A stretch of DNA of 22,484 nt from assembly GCA_034440595.1 (NCBI GenBank), contig JAWXCH010000576.1, positions 1 through 22,484 of the forward strand, given 5' to 3'. The stretch is from JAWXCH01 sp034440595. Lineage in GTDB: Bacteria > Planctomycetota > Planctomycetia > Pirellulales > JALHPA01. Positions 14,979-22,403 of the stretch are shown piece after piece. Below the pieces are notes generated by a model. That model was not told where the DNA came from and made no database searches. It was given only the letters and a program-made list of their open reading frames with translations. The position numbers were made by a program, and so were the translations under genes. Each line of letters starts with the position of its first letter. Position 1 is the first letter of the stretch.

Positions 14979-15073
14979 GTCGCTGGCATTTGTTGTCGAT
15001 CATCAGCAATTTGCTGTAGGGTTGGGGAAGCGAATCTACTCACACGGCTGAACCGGCTGGCAGCAGCACCCGG

Positions 15074-15199
15074 CGTCCTGCGTAGCTACTTGGATCGTTC
15101 CGCGCACCGGACGATCGGTGTGCAAAATCGGTTTCAGAATTGATGCAAACCGGTATGCAGGCTCAAGCGGAGTGCGCGGTGCGCTGCACAAACCCTACA
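15074..15199 (+). repeat. MITE-like dispersed repeat, copy B
   Basis: About 126 bp that match 5296-5422 in the same orientation. The shared anchors are CGTCCTGCG at the left, CGCGCACCGG (15101-15110), CAAGCGGAGTGCGCGGTGCG near the right, and CCCTACA at the end. GCGCACCG and CGGTGCGC are perfectly inverted within this copy. Both copies sit in repeat-rich spacers and are followed by other palindromic repeats. Confidence 0.55.
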
Positions 15200-15240
15200 G
15201 CCCGCGAAGTGAGACGATTTGTAGTGGCCCTCACCCCCGA

Positions 15241-15353
15241 CCCCTCTCCCCGAAAGCGCGAACAATGCAGATGAAGTCTTGTGCGTGGAGAGGGGAGAAT
15301 TTTAGTCGAACCGTTAACCCGGGGTTCCACCGCTACGCGGCTTCACCCCGGGC
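15241..15353. repeat. Two GC-rich inverted repeats
   Basis: First, CCCCTCTCC (15241-15249) pairs with GGAGAGGGG (15287-15295), part of a CCCTCACCCCC...CCTCTCCCC type repeat seen between genes in many bacteria. Second, CCCGGGGT (15318-15325) pairs with ACCCCGGG (15345-15352) around CCACCGCTACGCGGCTTC. That layout resembles planctomycete interspersed repeats. The boundaries are approximate and only single copies are present here. Confidence 0.45.
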
Positions 15354-15381
15354 TGACAGAGACGACCCTTCAGGGTTTTGC

Positions 15382-15427
15382 AGTTTGAGATCGGAATTGG
15401 TCTCGCTTGGGTAGACGATCTCAAACT
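15382..15427. repeat. 12-bp perfect inverted repeat
   Basis: AGTTTGAGATCG (15382-15393) and CGATCTCAAACT (15416-15427) are perfect complements around a 22-base loop. A stem this long is unlikely by chance in the few kilobases of spacer here. It lies downstream of the DUF1080 gene (minus strand) but lacks a T tract, so it is not a standard terminator. RNA stabiliser or element end are possibilities. Confidence 0.55.
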
Positions 15428-15450
15428 TCTTCCCGGATTGAAGGAAAACG

Positions 15451-15472
15451 AACTGTTGGGAGCTGAACAGTT
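15451..15472 (-). terminator. Candidate terminator of DUF1080 gene
   Basis: AACTGTT and AACAGTT pair around an 8-base loop, starting 4 bases after the minus-strand stop at 15476. On the minus strand the stem is followed by CGTTTTCC, a weak T tract. The stem is only 7 bp and AT-rich, so the call is tentative. Confidence 0.35.
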
Positions 15473-15475
15473 TCT

Positions 15476-16288
15476 CTACTTCGCCGCTTCGGTCGTATCT
15501 GACTTCAAAGTGATCAGCTTATCCTCTGGATAGGTCGTGATCTTCAAATCCTTGAAGTGAATCTCCTGCGGCACGTCATTGGCGTGGAGCTGCAGCCCGA
15601 TGGGGCCTTTCTTCAAACGGTCTGGTTCGGGATCACGCCAGTCGACAATCTGAGTGCCGTTGGCAACAACGCGAAGTCGGTTGCCTTGTGCCAGGATTTC
15701 TAACTCGTTCCAGTCGTGTTGCTTGCCCACTTTACGTCCAGGATTGCCGTCAACACCCAATCCTTCGCGTCCAAACAGGTCGTACATTCCCCAGCCGCAA
15801 GGGAACATCACTAGCGGCCCGGCATAGGTATAGGGTGCGCCCTTGTCCGGTGCCTGACGACCCCAGATGGCGATGCCAGAGTGCATTTCGCTTTCGACGA
15901 GCTTGACGGTGGCCAACAAGCGGAAGTCGTCATAGGATTCTTTGGTCAGCAAGTAAGTACTGACTTTGACCGGGTTATTATTCTTGCCAACGATCACGCC
16001 ATCCTTCACGCTCCAATGTTCAGGTTGACCAGTCCAACCGGTCAGATCCTTGCCATTGAAGAGTACTGTCGTCTCGGACTTGCCTGTGCGCGGTGGCACA
16101 ACCGGGGCGTTCTTCTGCTTTTCAGCGGCGTCGGCAAGTACCTTTTGGCGTCGTAGTTCTTGGGCGGCCTTTTTCTCCGCAGCCGATTTCTCAATCGTGG
16201 CGGCCGGTTTATCCGCCGAGAACAAGTCCTGTGCTGTGACCGAACAAATACCGACGCCCAGCAGTGCTAACAAAACAACTCTTAGCAT
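15476..16288 (-). CDS. Secreted DUF1080 (3-keto-disaccharide hydrolase-like) protein
   Basis: A 270-residue exported protein. A signal peptide (MLRVVLLALLGVGICSVTAQ) is followed by a Lys/Ala/Glu-rich helical stretch (about 34-60), then a DUF1080 domain from VLFNGKDLTGWTG (75-87) to the end, with HWSVKDGVIVGKNN, ESEMHSGIAIWGRQ, DWNELEILAQGNRLRVVANG and KKGPIGLQLHANDVPQEIHF. The domain has a concanavalin/LamG-like beta-sandwich fold; some members are 3-keto-glycoside hydrolases, and the family is greatly expanded in planctomycetes. The substrate cannot be told. AAGGAA lies 7 bases before the ATG at 16288, so this start is preferred over the in-frame TTG at 16309. A dyad (16332-16350) lies in its upstream region. 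Confidence 0.85.
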   Translation of the reverse strand: MLRVVLLALLGVGICSVTAQDLFSADKPAATIEKSAAEKKAAQELRRQKVLADAAEKQKNAPVVPPRTGKSETTVLFNGKDLTGWTGQPEHWSVKDGVIVGKNNNPVKVSTYLLTKESYDDFRLLATVKLVESEMHSGIAIWGRQAPDKGAPYTYAGPLVMFPCGWGMYDLFGREGLGVDGNPGRKVGKQHDWNELEILAQGNRLRVVANGTQIVDWRDPEPDRLKKGPIGLQLHANDVPQEIHFKDLKITTYPEDKLITLKSDTTEAAK

Positions 16289-16331
16289 GTTTGATTCCTT
16301 TGACTTCAAGGGTTAAAGCTCGACAGCAGAA

Positions 16332-16350
16332 TTCAGTTCTGTGAACTGAA
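16332..16350. promoter_or_regulatory. Dyad upstream of DUF1080 gene
   Basis: TTCAGTT, CTGTG, AACTGAA: a 19-base dyad 44-62 bases before the DUF1080 ATG. Size and position suit a transcription-factor operator or leader hairpin. One or two 7-bp dyads are expected by chance in this much spacer, so confidence is low. Confidence 0.25.
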
Positions 16351-16683
16351 GGTGCCGTGAACCTAGATAGAAACTGTTTGCAGCTTTAGTCGTCCGACTG
16401 GTCAGCCGGCCGAGGCAGGTCTGTTCGCCTAGGTTCCCCAGCCTTGGCGATACGTGCCCAATCGTAATCGTTTGCTACGCCCTTAGCAAACTTTTGGCAG
16501 ATTTCGCCTTAAAAAATGACTGTTTGTATTGTCCAAACCCCACAATTTGCCGCTAAAAATCGGTTCATAGACAGTCGCAGTGATAGTCGCTTATCATGGC
16601 GTATCGCGCAACCAATTCGCCGTCGCAAACAGAAAATGGCTTTGCTTCAGCGTCGAATGCCTATAATTCCGCAAAGGTTTACT
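16351..16683. other. Divergent intergenic region
   Basis: Spacer between the DUF1080 gene (minus) and the hydrolase gene (plus). A hairpin GTTTGCT/AGCAAAC with an 8-base loop, followed by TTTT, lies at 16470-16494 on the plus strand; it looks terminator-like but no plus-strand gene precedes it. A TATAAT at 16662-16667 lies too near the hydrolase ATG (16684) and has no good -35. The in-frame TTG-type extension of the hydrolase back to 16516 is unlikely to be coding. Confidence 0.4.
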
Positions 16684-17604
16684 ATGTCGACTTTTCCCGC
16701 AACTAATGTTTTCGCCGGCCTCTTTATCAAGGCTGCCTTCATCCTGATGACCACTGTACTGCCATGGCGCGGGCTTAACGCCGAGGAACCGGTTCAATTC
16801 CTTTGGCCCGATAAAGCTCCGCTAGCCAAGGGTAGTGAGGAGAAAGACCGCCCAAATCTGATGGTCTATCTCGCCCCGGCGGCAAAGGCGAATGGAACTG
16901 CTGTCATCGTCTGTCCGGGCGGAGGCTACGGGCACCTGGCGCTGGGGCATGAAGGTCGAGACGTGGCCGAGTGGTTTAACTCATTAGGGGTTTCGGCATT
17001 TGTATTTACCTATCGTCATGCCGGAACCGGTTATCAACATCCGGCACCAATGCTTGATGCACAGCGTGCGATTCGCCTGGTTCGCTCGAAGGCCAAAGAG
17101 TGGAAACTGAAACCAGACGCGATTGGCATTCTTGGATTCTCTGCCGGAGGGCATTTGGCCTCTACCACGGGTACGCATTTTGATCACGGAGACAGTATCG
17201 CAGCCGATCCGATTGACCGAGTGAGTTGTCGACCCGATTTCATGATCTTGGCCTATCCGGTCATTTCATTGACTGGCCCAATTGCTCATCAAGGGTCCCG
17301 AAAGAATCTACTTGGCAAAGATAAAGATGCTGACGAGCAACTTGCCAAGAGTCTTTCCAACGATACGCAAGTGACCGCCGAGACGCCGCCGACGTTTTTG
17401 ATGCACACCGGTGGAGATACGGCGGTTCCGGCAGAGAACAGCGTGCAGTTTTATCTGGCGTTGCGTAAGGCCAAGGTTCCAGTGGAAATGCACATTTATG
17501 AAAAGGGGGGGCACGGCTTTGGGCTGGGAACCAAGGATCCGCTGTTGGCGACCTGGCCCGTTCGCTGTGCCGATTGGATGCGAGTGCGCGGCTTGATCAA
17601 GTAA
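16684..17604 (+). CDS. Secreted alpha/beta-hydrolase (esterase-like)
   Basis: A 306-residue protein with an N-terminal signal segment (AGLFIKAAFILMTTVLPW, about 11-28, ending near GLNAEE). The alpha/beta-hydrolase core has an oxyanion loop CPGGGYG (77-83), nucleophile Ser153 in GFSAGG (151-156), Asp245 in GGDTAVP and His277 in GGHGFGLG, completing the triad. The family is annotated as acetyl-xylan esterase or carboxylesterase (BD-FAE/Aes type). Export suggests it deacetylates environmental polysaccharide, but the substrate is inferred. AAAGG lies 6 bases before the ATG at 16684; the frame is open back to 16516 but the signal peptide supports this start. The TIGR01777 gene follows after 19 bp, so they may share a transcript. 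Confidence 0.87.
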   Translation: MSTFPATNVFAGLFIKAAFILMTTVLPWRGLNAEEPVQFLWPDKAPLAKGSEEKDRPNLMVYLAPAAKANGTAVIVCPGGGYGHLALGHEGRDVAEWFNSLGVSAFVFTYRHAGTGYQHPAPMLDAQRAIRLVRSKAKEWKLKPDAIGILGFSAGGHLASTTGTHFDHGDSIAADPIDRVSCRPDFMILAYPVISLTGPIAHQGSRKNLLGKDKDADEQLAKSLSNDTQVTAETPPTFLMHTGGDTAVPAENSVQFYLALRKAKVPVEMHIYEKGGHGFGLGTKDPLLATWPVRCADWMRVRGLIK

Positions 17605-17623
17605 CACACAAAAAGGACTGCAA

Positions 17624-18532
17624 ATGCGTGCATTGGTAACAGGGGCCACCGGTTTTGTTGGAACCCAATTGCTGCGGCAGTTGGACCGGCCCATCGTGCT
17701 GACGCGCAATGTCGAGCGCGCCAAACAATCACTTACCGGTTTGAATGCGACAGCGTTTGCCTGGGATCCGATGCAAGGTCCGCCGCCGGCAGAAGCCTTT
17801 GATGGCGTGGACGTGGTATTTCATCTGGCGGGAGAATCGGTCGCCGCCGGTCGTTGGACCAACAGCCGTAAAAAGGCCATTCGCGAGAGCCGCGTTCAAG
17901 GGACGCGAAACCTGGTCGAAGGTCTGATCGCCGCACACAATCGTCCGCGCGTACTCGTTTCGGCCTCGGCGATTGGCTATTATGGTTCGCGCGGAGATGA
18001 GGTGCTCAACGAAGACTCCACGCCAGCCGATGATTTTCTGGCGGAGGTCTGTGTTGCCTGGGAACGCGAAGCGCACCGCGCCACGCAAGTTGGAGTTCGT
18101 GTCGTGCCAATGCGAATTGGACTGGTTCTGGGCAAAGGTGGAGCACTATCCAAGATGCTGCCCCCGTTCAAATTTGGCCTGGGGGGTAAGTTGGGCAACG
18201 GCCAGCAGTGGATGTCCTGGGTTCATGTAGCGGATGCGGTCGGCTTGCTGTTGCACGCGGCAAAAGATGAATCGGTCGACCGCGCGATGAACACTGTTGC
18301 TCCGCATGCGATTCGCAACGCCGAATTCACCACGACCCTGGCCAGCGAACTGCACCGCCCGGCGATTTTTCCGCTCCCCTATTTTGCCGCCCGGGCGATT
18401 TTTGGCGAATTTGCACAGGTGTTGTTTGCATCGCAAAGAATCGAACCGCACGTGGCCACTCAAACCGGCTACCAGTTTCAGTTTCCCAAGCTCCAGCTAG
18501 CGCTGCACGAGATATTACACACGGACAAGTAG
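17624..18532 (+). CDS. TIGR01777-family epimerase-like protein (YfcH type)
   Basis: A 302-residue atypical short-chain dehydrogenase of the TIGR01777/YfcH family. The NAD(P)-binding motif is VTGATGFVG (5-13). Family signatures include VFHLAGESVAAGRW (65-78), LVSASAIGYYGSRGDE (111-126), RIGLVLGKGGALSKMLPPF (164-182), a GLGGKLGNGQQWMSWVHVAD run (185-204) and a C-terminal DUF1731-like region. The substrate is unknown; old names such as cell-division inhibitor are not well supported. AAGGA lies 6 bases before the ATG. The next plus-strand gene encodes a SRPBCC protein; these two families are also known fused into one protein, which suggests they work together. Confidence 0.9.
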   Translation: MRALVTGATGFVGTQLLRQLDRPIVLTRNVERAKQSLTGLNATAFAWDPMQGPPPAEAFDGVDVVFHLAGESVAAGRWTNSRKKAIRESRVQGTRNLVEGLIAAHNRPRVLVSASAIGYYGSRGDEVLNEDSTPADDFLAEVCVAWEREAHRATQVGVRVVPMRIGLVLGKGGALSKMLPPFKFGLGGKLGNGQQWMSWVHVADAVGLLLHAAKDESVDRAMNTVAPHAIRNAEFTTTLASELHRPAIFPLPYFAARAIFGEFAQVLFASQRIEPHVATQTGYQFQFPKLQLALHEILHTDK

Positions 18533-18549
18533 CCCTTCAAGTAACTTAA

Positions 18550-18572
18550 GTGTGCCACTGGCTCCGCCAGTG
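18550..18572. repeat. Dispersed hairpin repeat, copy 3
   Basis: GTGTGC followed by CACTGGC, loop TCC, GCCAGTG: the reverse complement of the unit at 9574-9596. It lies in the 74-base gap between the TIGR01777 and SRPBCC genes, 17 bases after the first stop, where it could form a transcript hairpin. Confidence 0.7.
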
Positions 18573-18606
18573 CGAATATCGTTTGGACTCTTAAATCTGT
18601 TCTCAG

Positions 18607-19071
18607 ATGACGCAGACTCACACACTCGAGCGTTCGCAGTTCATTCGTCGAGACTGCGCTGATGTGTTTGCATTTTTTGCAGATGCCACCAATTTAGAGA
18701 AAATCACCCCGCCGGCGCTGCGATTTCACATCGTCACGCCACGGCCAATTCAGATGCAGGCCGGCACGGTGATCGACTACCGGCTCCGTCTATACGGCGT
18801 CGGGTTTAGTTGGCGAACGACAATCGAACTATTCGAGCCGCCGACTCGCTTTGTCGATACACAAACCATCGGCCCGTATCGAAGCTGGCGGCATATGCAT
18901 GAATTCCACTCCGTAGATGGTGGCACGTTGATGACCGACCGTGTCGAGTACCAAATGCCGCTAGGATTATTGGGGGGAGTCGCGCAGCGACTTTTTGTCC
19001 GCCGCTCGCTACGGAACATTTTTGACTACCGTCAGCAGCAGATCGAATACCTGTTGCCGGCAGACCGCTAG
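18607..19071 (+). CDS. SRPBCC-family ligand-binding protein
   Basis: A 154-residue single-domain protein of the SRPBCC/START-like helix-grip fold. It opens HTLERSQFIRRDCADVFAFF (5-24), then ATNLEKITPPALRFHIVTP, and ends with a long helix (RLFVRRSLRNIFDYRQQQIE) as expected of the fold. ERSQ/I...VF.FF..A.NLE.ITPP is characteristic of SRPBCC proteins that accompany or are fused to TIGR01777 epimerase-like proteins, and such a gene lies directly upstream. A hydrophobic ligand is likely but unidentified. The gene ends 9 bp from the convergent FG-GAP gene. Confidence 0.88.
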   Translation: MTQTHTLERSQFIRRDCADVFAFFADATNLEKITPPALRFHIVTPRPIQMQAGTVIDYRLRLYGVGFSWRTTIELFEPPTRFVDTQTIGPYRSWRHMHEFHSVDGGTLMTDRVEYQMPLGLLGGVAQRLFVRRSLRNIFDYRQQQIEYLLPADR

Positions 19072-19080
19072 ACAGCAGGC

Positions 19081-20322
19081 TTATTTCGCGGCTGCTTTTT
19101 CTGCCGGTTTGTCACGAAGTTGCTCGAACAGAAAGACACCGCGCTTGTTCGATGTAATGACATCGAGCAGACCGTCACCATTGATGTCGACCACTTCAAA
19201 CTGCGTTCCTACGCCGCTGTTGTGATCGATCTCGCGCGGAATCCAGAATGGCTTTCCGTCCTTTTGCCTCAATTCGTACCAGGCAACGATGGCCGGGGCA
19301 TGCGGATCGATGTCCCCGGCCGGGCCGTGTGCCCAGTACCGCTTGCCGGTGACAAAGTCTGGTTTCCCGTCGCCATTGATATCCGCCAGACAGAGGGCAT
19401 GCGTCTGTGAGAAGAGTTTGCTGATCTCGTGCGTTTTCCAGCCATTCTCGGTTTGCTCATGCCACCACATGCCAAACAGATGCGCTGATGTAGAGAGCAC
19501 ATCGTTGCGCCCATCTCCGTTAAAATCGTAGACATACATCTGCGAGCAATTTTCGCCAAAGGGGGCCTCGTGAAACTTCCACTCCGCTTGCTCGGCCCCT
19601 GCGGCAGGCCCTTCCCACCATCCCTTGGGCACAACAACGTCGTTGCGTCCGTCCCCGTTGATGTCACCGGCTCCTAACCCATGCGAAAACTTTTCCGTGC
19701 TAGGCGCGCTATTGGCCGAAATTCGCTGGATTACAAACGGCTTAGTTGGATCCTGCTGTGGTCGCGCCAGTGCCATGAACCGCTCGGCAGCATTGGGTTG
19801 CTTAGGGTCATTACTCGTCGCAAACAACAGCTCCTTCTTGCCATCTCCATCTACATCCAGATACTGTGGCGACTCGTTGTTCGTTACATCCACAACCACA
19901 TGCTTCTTCCACGGCCCGGGCTTGTTCTGAGGATTCTCAAACCACCAGGTCTGTATACCAGGAAAGTCGACGACGATCAGATCATCCCAGCCGTCCCCAT
20001 TGCGGTCTTCAACCACATTGACAAAGGAGTTGCTGTAATTGTGCGGGTTGAACTCCTCTGCCTTGTCGCGGAAGAGCCGCATTTCCCAATTGGGTGCTTC
20101 AAACCAGACATTGCCGGCGGCGATATCCATTTTGCCATCGCGATTGAAGTCACCGGCTGCGACCCCTTCGCTGCGGAACTTGGTGTCAAGAATCTTTCGG
20201 TTCCAGTGAACATTGGTGGTAGGAGGTGGATCGACGGCGCTGGCCAGATTTGTCAGGCCGACAACGGCAGCTAATCCGGCAAGGGCACAGAAGAACCAAA
20301 GTCGATTCGGAAATAAGCTCAT
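19081..20322 (-). CDS. Secreted FG-GAP/VCBS-repeat protein
   Basis: A 413-residue exported protein with a signal peptide (FFCALAGLAAVVGLTNLASA, about 10-29). Seven Asp-rich calcium-loop repeats of the form D-x-(N/D)-x-D-G-x-x-D/E are spaced about 45-65 residues apart: GDFNRDGKMD (57-66), EDRNGDGWDD (105-114), LDVDGDGKKE (155-164), GDINGDGRND (219-228), YDFNGDGRND (265-274), ADINGDGKPD (313-322) and VDINGDGLLD (378-387). Seven blades fit an integrin-alpha-like beta-propeller. Trp-rich segments (GNVWFEAPNW, GWWEGPA, WWHEQTENGW) sit between repeats. Such proteins are abundant in planctomycetes and may bind carbohydrate or surface partners; no enzyme motif is seen. A CAGGA ribosome site lies about 9 bases before the ATG. 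Confidence 0.9.
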   Translation of the reverse strand: MSLFPNRLWFFCALAGLAAVVGLTNLASAVDPPPTTNVHWNRKILDTKFRSEGVAAGDFNRDGKMDIAAGNVWFEAPNWEMRLFRDKAEEFNPHNYSNSFVNVVEDRNGDGWDDLIVVDFPGIQTWWFENPQNKPGPWKKHVVVDVTNNESPQYLDVDGDGKKELLFATSNDPKQPNAAERFMALARPQQDPTKPFVIQRISANSAPSTEKFSHGLGAGDINGDGRNDVVVPKGWWEGPAAGAEQAEWKFHEAPFGENCSQMYVYDFNGDGRNDVLSTSAHLFGMWWHEQTENGWKTHEISKLFSQTHALCLADINGDGKPDFVTGKRYWAHGPAGDIDPHAPAIVAWYELRQKDGKPFWIPREIDHNSGVGTQFEVVDINGDGLLDVITSNKRGVFLFEQLRDKPAEKAAAK

Positions 20323-20607
20323 GCTGGCGATTCCTGGAATAAATACTTCTTGGGAATGAAGGGAACAATAACGGGTAGTGTTGTGGCAGTCTGAGCGAGG
20401 ATTGCCGACTAATCCAGAGCCAATTGACCTTTTTGTGGGTCAATCGAGTCATTTCAATCGGGCAGAGATTGAATTCGAGAATACCACCTGACCATTCGAA
20501 AGTCCAATCTTGCCCGGGAAGAACGGGGCAGGCCGGTTACATCAGCGGCCTGCTTTGTTGGGAACCTGCTTACAGCTCCTAAGCCTTGGCACGGGCTAGA
20601 GTTTCAC
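20323..20607. other. Divergent intergenic region with two dyads
   Basis: Spacer between the FG-GAP gene (minus) and the disordered-protein gene (plus). One dyad, ATTGACC/GGTCAAT with an 8-base loop, lies at 20423-20444, about 100 bases upstream of the FG-GAP gene. A GC-rich hairpin, GCAGGCCG/CGGCCTGC with a 10-base loop, lies at 20528-20553 and is followed by TTTGTT on the plus strand. The second resembles a terminator or leader hairpin, but it lies upstream of the predicted promoter at 20608 and no gene ends into it. Confidence 0.4.
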
Positions 20608-20636
20608 TTCCCAACGTGGTTGCAAATACTTATAAT
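20608..20636 (+). promoter_or_regulatory. Putative sigma-70 promoter
   Basis: TTCCCA (4/6 to the -35 consensus), 17-bp spacer, and a perfect TATAAT at 20631-20636. Expected transcription start is near 20643, giving a leader of about 33 bases to the ATG at 20676. This supports that ATG over the in-frame TTG at 20586, which lies upstream of the promoter. Confidence 0.5.
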
Positions 20637-20675
20637 CCAGTCAGTTGCCCAATCCTCTATTTATCATTGCAAAGA

Positions 20676-22352
20676 ATGTCTGACTCTAATCCATCCAAAG
20701 ATCACTGGAACATACTGGTTGAACAATTTGGCGTTGAGCCAGTGGCCAAGCCACCTGAGCCGGCGGCTGCCGCTCCGCCCGTTGCACCTGCTCCGGCAGT
20801 GGTGCCAGCGAATCGACCAACACAAAAATCTGCCGCGGAAGCCCCGCGTGCCAAGTCGAACTGGAATGCGCTGGCAAATTCTTTAGGAATCGAGGTTCCT
20901 CCAGAACCTGTGCCACCGCCAACTCCGGTCGCGCCCAAGCGCGAGCCGGCTCCTCCGTCCCGTTCGGCTTTTGAAGCCGATGCGGCCGGTGATGCTCATT
21001 CCACTGAAGAGCGGCAAGCTCGGCCACCGCGCGAGCGCACTCCTCGTCACGGCGACCGACCATCGTCCCGTGACGCAGAAGGTACTGATTCTCAGCGGCC
21101 CAGAAGTTCTGAGCGGCCCCGCTCTGATAGATCCCGTTCCGAACGTCCTCGAACTGAATCAGCGGAGCCGCGCCGCAGTGAAGCCGAACGCGGTGAATCC
21201 GAACGCGGTGATGCCGAGCCTAGCGAAGCAACAAGATCCGAAGGAGGTCGATCCGGTCGTGGTAGAAGTGATAGGGGCCGATCGCGAACAGACAATCGGC
21301 CAGCCGGTCGTGGCGAACGTAGCGATGTGGTGCCTGCCGGTGACTTGGCCGATACGGATTCCTGGCCCGCAGATTCGACAGAATCTCAGCCAGAGACAGG
21401 GACCCCGACTTCCGAAGGCAAAACCGAACGCGAAGGGTCGCGCGGCCGTGGCCGCAATCGACGTCGTGGCCGAGGGGGGCGATCGCGGTCGAGAGATGGA
21501 GATTCCAATTCGCGCGATGGGCAACGTGATGCTGGTGACCGTTCCAATTCCGGTTCCGCCGGGCCAGGTGATGACTCGATCCCAGTCGCTGAGTACGACG
21601 ACCGCCGCGACGATGGTAATCCGACATTTTTTGAAGAAATAGAAATCGCCGAGCTGATTGACGTGGAGTCGATCGATGATTCGGGCCACTCTGACGCAGA
21701 CAGCCCTGAAAGCTCCGAGTCAGGCGAAGGCCAAACCAAGCGTCGCAGACGCCGAGGTCGACGACGCCCGCGCGCTGCCGATGAATCGCTGGGAATGCAG
21801 CGACTGGCGACGGACGATCTGATCAACGTGACGGCTGAACCGGGTCCAACCGCAGGCGATTTTGACTCCAGCGACAGAAACGAGTTTGCTGACCCCGATT
21901 CGCTGGAACATGAACTGGGTAGCGAAGTCGACGCCGACGGGAACCGCAGTGAAGGTTCAGATTCCGCCGGCGGCAAGTCCGATGATGAGGAAGGAGCCAC
22001 TCGCAAGCGTCGTCGCCGCCGCCGTGGCAAACGGTCTTCGCGTGCCAAGGAAACATCGGCCTCCGGTGAGAAGAACGCAGAGTCCTCCAATGCCGATGGA
22101 TTCTCCGGTTCCGAAGATGACGACGACGATAACGATGACCTGCCGCAAATGGAAGCCGATGATGGCGACGACCTGGATAGTGACGACGATGATGGTGATG
22201 GGGCACCACGCAGCCGGAACTTGCATCGCGAATGCACCCCGTGGAAAGAAGCGATTGGCCATATTGTCAGTGCCAACATGGAAGCACGTCTGAGAAATCC
22301 CTCCAGTGCTCCGTCGCGTGGTAGGGGATATCGCGGGGGCAATCGACGGTAG
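20676..22352 (+). CDS. Disordered, highly charged RG/SR-rich protein
   Basis: A 558-residue protein with no recognised enzyme domain. Two related short motifs open it: HWNILVEQFGVEP (10-22) and NWNALANSLGIEVPPEP (62-78 region), separated by Pro/Ala-rich linkers. Residues ~110-260 are dominated by Arg/Ser/Glu with RSDRSRSERPR- and GRSGRGRSDRGR-like tracts. Two poly-Arg patches (KRRRRRGRRRPR near 355, RKRRRRRRGKR near 443) alternate with acidic stretches (DDDDDNDD near 480, DSDDDDGDG near 505). The C-terminus has an ordered-looking segment, PWKEAIGHIVSANMEAR, then a GRGYRGGNRR tail. RG-rich tails and poly-Arg patches suggest RNA or nucleic-acid binding, perhaps a ribonucleoprotein scaffold, but this is inference. 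The protein is probably cytoplasmic; no signal peptide or membrane segment is seen from the ATG at 20676. Confidence 0.8.
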   Translation: MSDSNPSKDHWNILVEQFGVEPVAKPPEPAAAAPPVAPAPAVVPANRPTQKSAAEAPRAKSNWNALANSLGIEVPPEPVPPPTPVAPKREPAPPSRSAFEADAAGDAHSTEERQARPPRERTPRHGDRPSSRDAEGTDSQRPRSSERPRSDRSRSERPRTESAEPRRSEAERGESERGDAEPSEATRSEGGRSGRGRSDRGRSRTDNRPAGRGERSDVVPAGDLADTDSWPADSTESQPETGTPTSEGKTEREGSRGRGRNRRRGRGGRSRSRDGDSNSRDGQRDAGDRSNSGSAGPGDDSIPVAEYDDRRDDGNPTFFEEIEIAELIDVESIDDSGHSDADSPESSESGEGQTKRRRRRGRRRPRAADESLGMQRLATDDLINVTAEPGPTAGDFDSSDRNEFADPDSLEHELGSEVDADGNRSEGSDSAGGKSDDEEGATRKRRRRRRGKRSSRAKETSASGEKNAESSNADGFSGSEDDDDDNDDLPQMEADDGDDLDSDDDDGDGAPRSRNLHRECTPWKEAIGHIVSANMEARLRNPSSAPSRGRGYRGGNRR

Positions 22353-22403
22353 TCGGCCAGATCCTCGCAGAGTTTTGAAATTCAATATAAGGGGGTAATA
22401 CGA

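Larger units (their letters stand above)
14979..15475. other. Repeat-rich intergenic region
   Basis: About 500 bases between convergent genes (Cys-rich protein, plus; DUF1080 protein, minus). It holds a MITE-like repeat (15074-15199), two GC-rich inverted repeats (15241-15353), a 12-bp perfect inverted repeat (15382-15427) and a terminator-like hairpin (15451-15472). A frame at 15118-15414 only reads through these repeats. No gene is seen. Confidence 0.65.

Noticed and set aside
16470..16494. Terminator-like hairpin GTTTGCT/AGCAAAC with TTTT
   Set aside because: No plus-strand gene ends into it, and one or two 7-bp hairpins are expected by chance in this amount of spacer; mentioned only in the intergenic entry.
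20971..21642. 223-residue plus-strand frame within the disordered protein gene
   Set aside because: Alternate frame of the same low-complexity sequence, with no ribosome site and no recognisable domain.
21386..22342. 318-residue minus-strand Arg/Ser/Pro-rich frame
   Set aside because: It mirrors the low-complexity charged protein on the plus strand; repeats of Asp, Glu and Arg codons leave the opposite frames open. The plus strand has a promoter.
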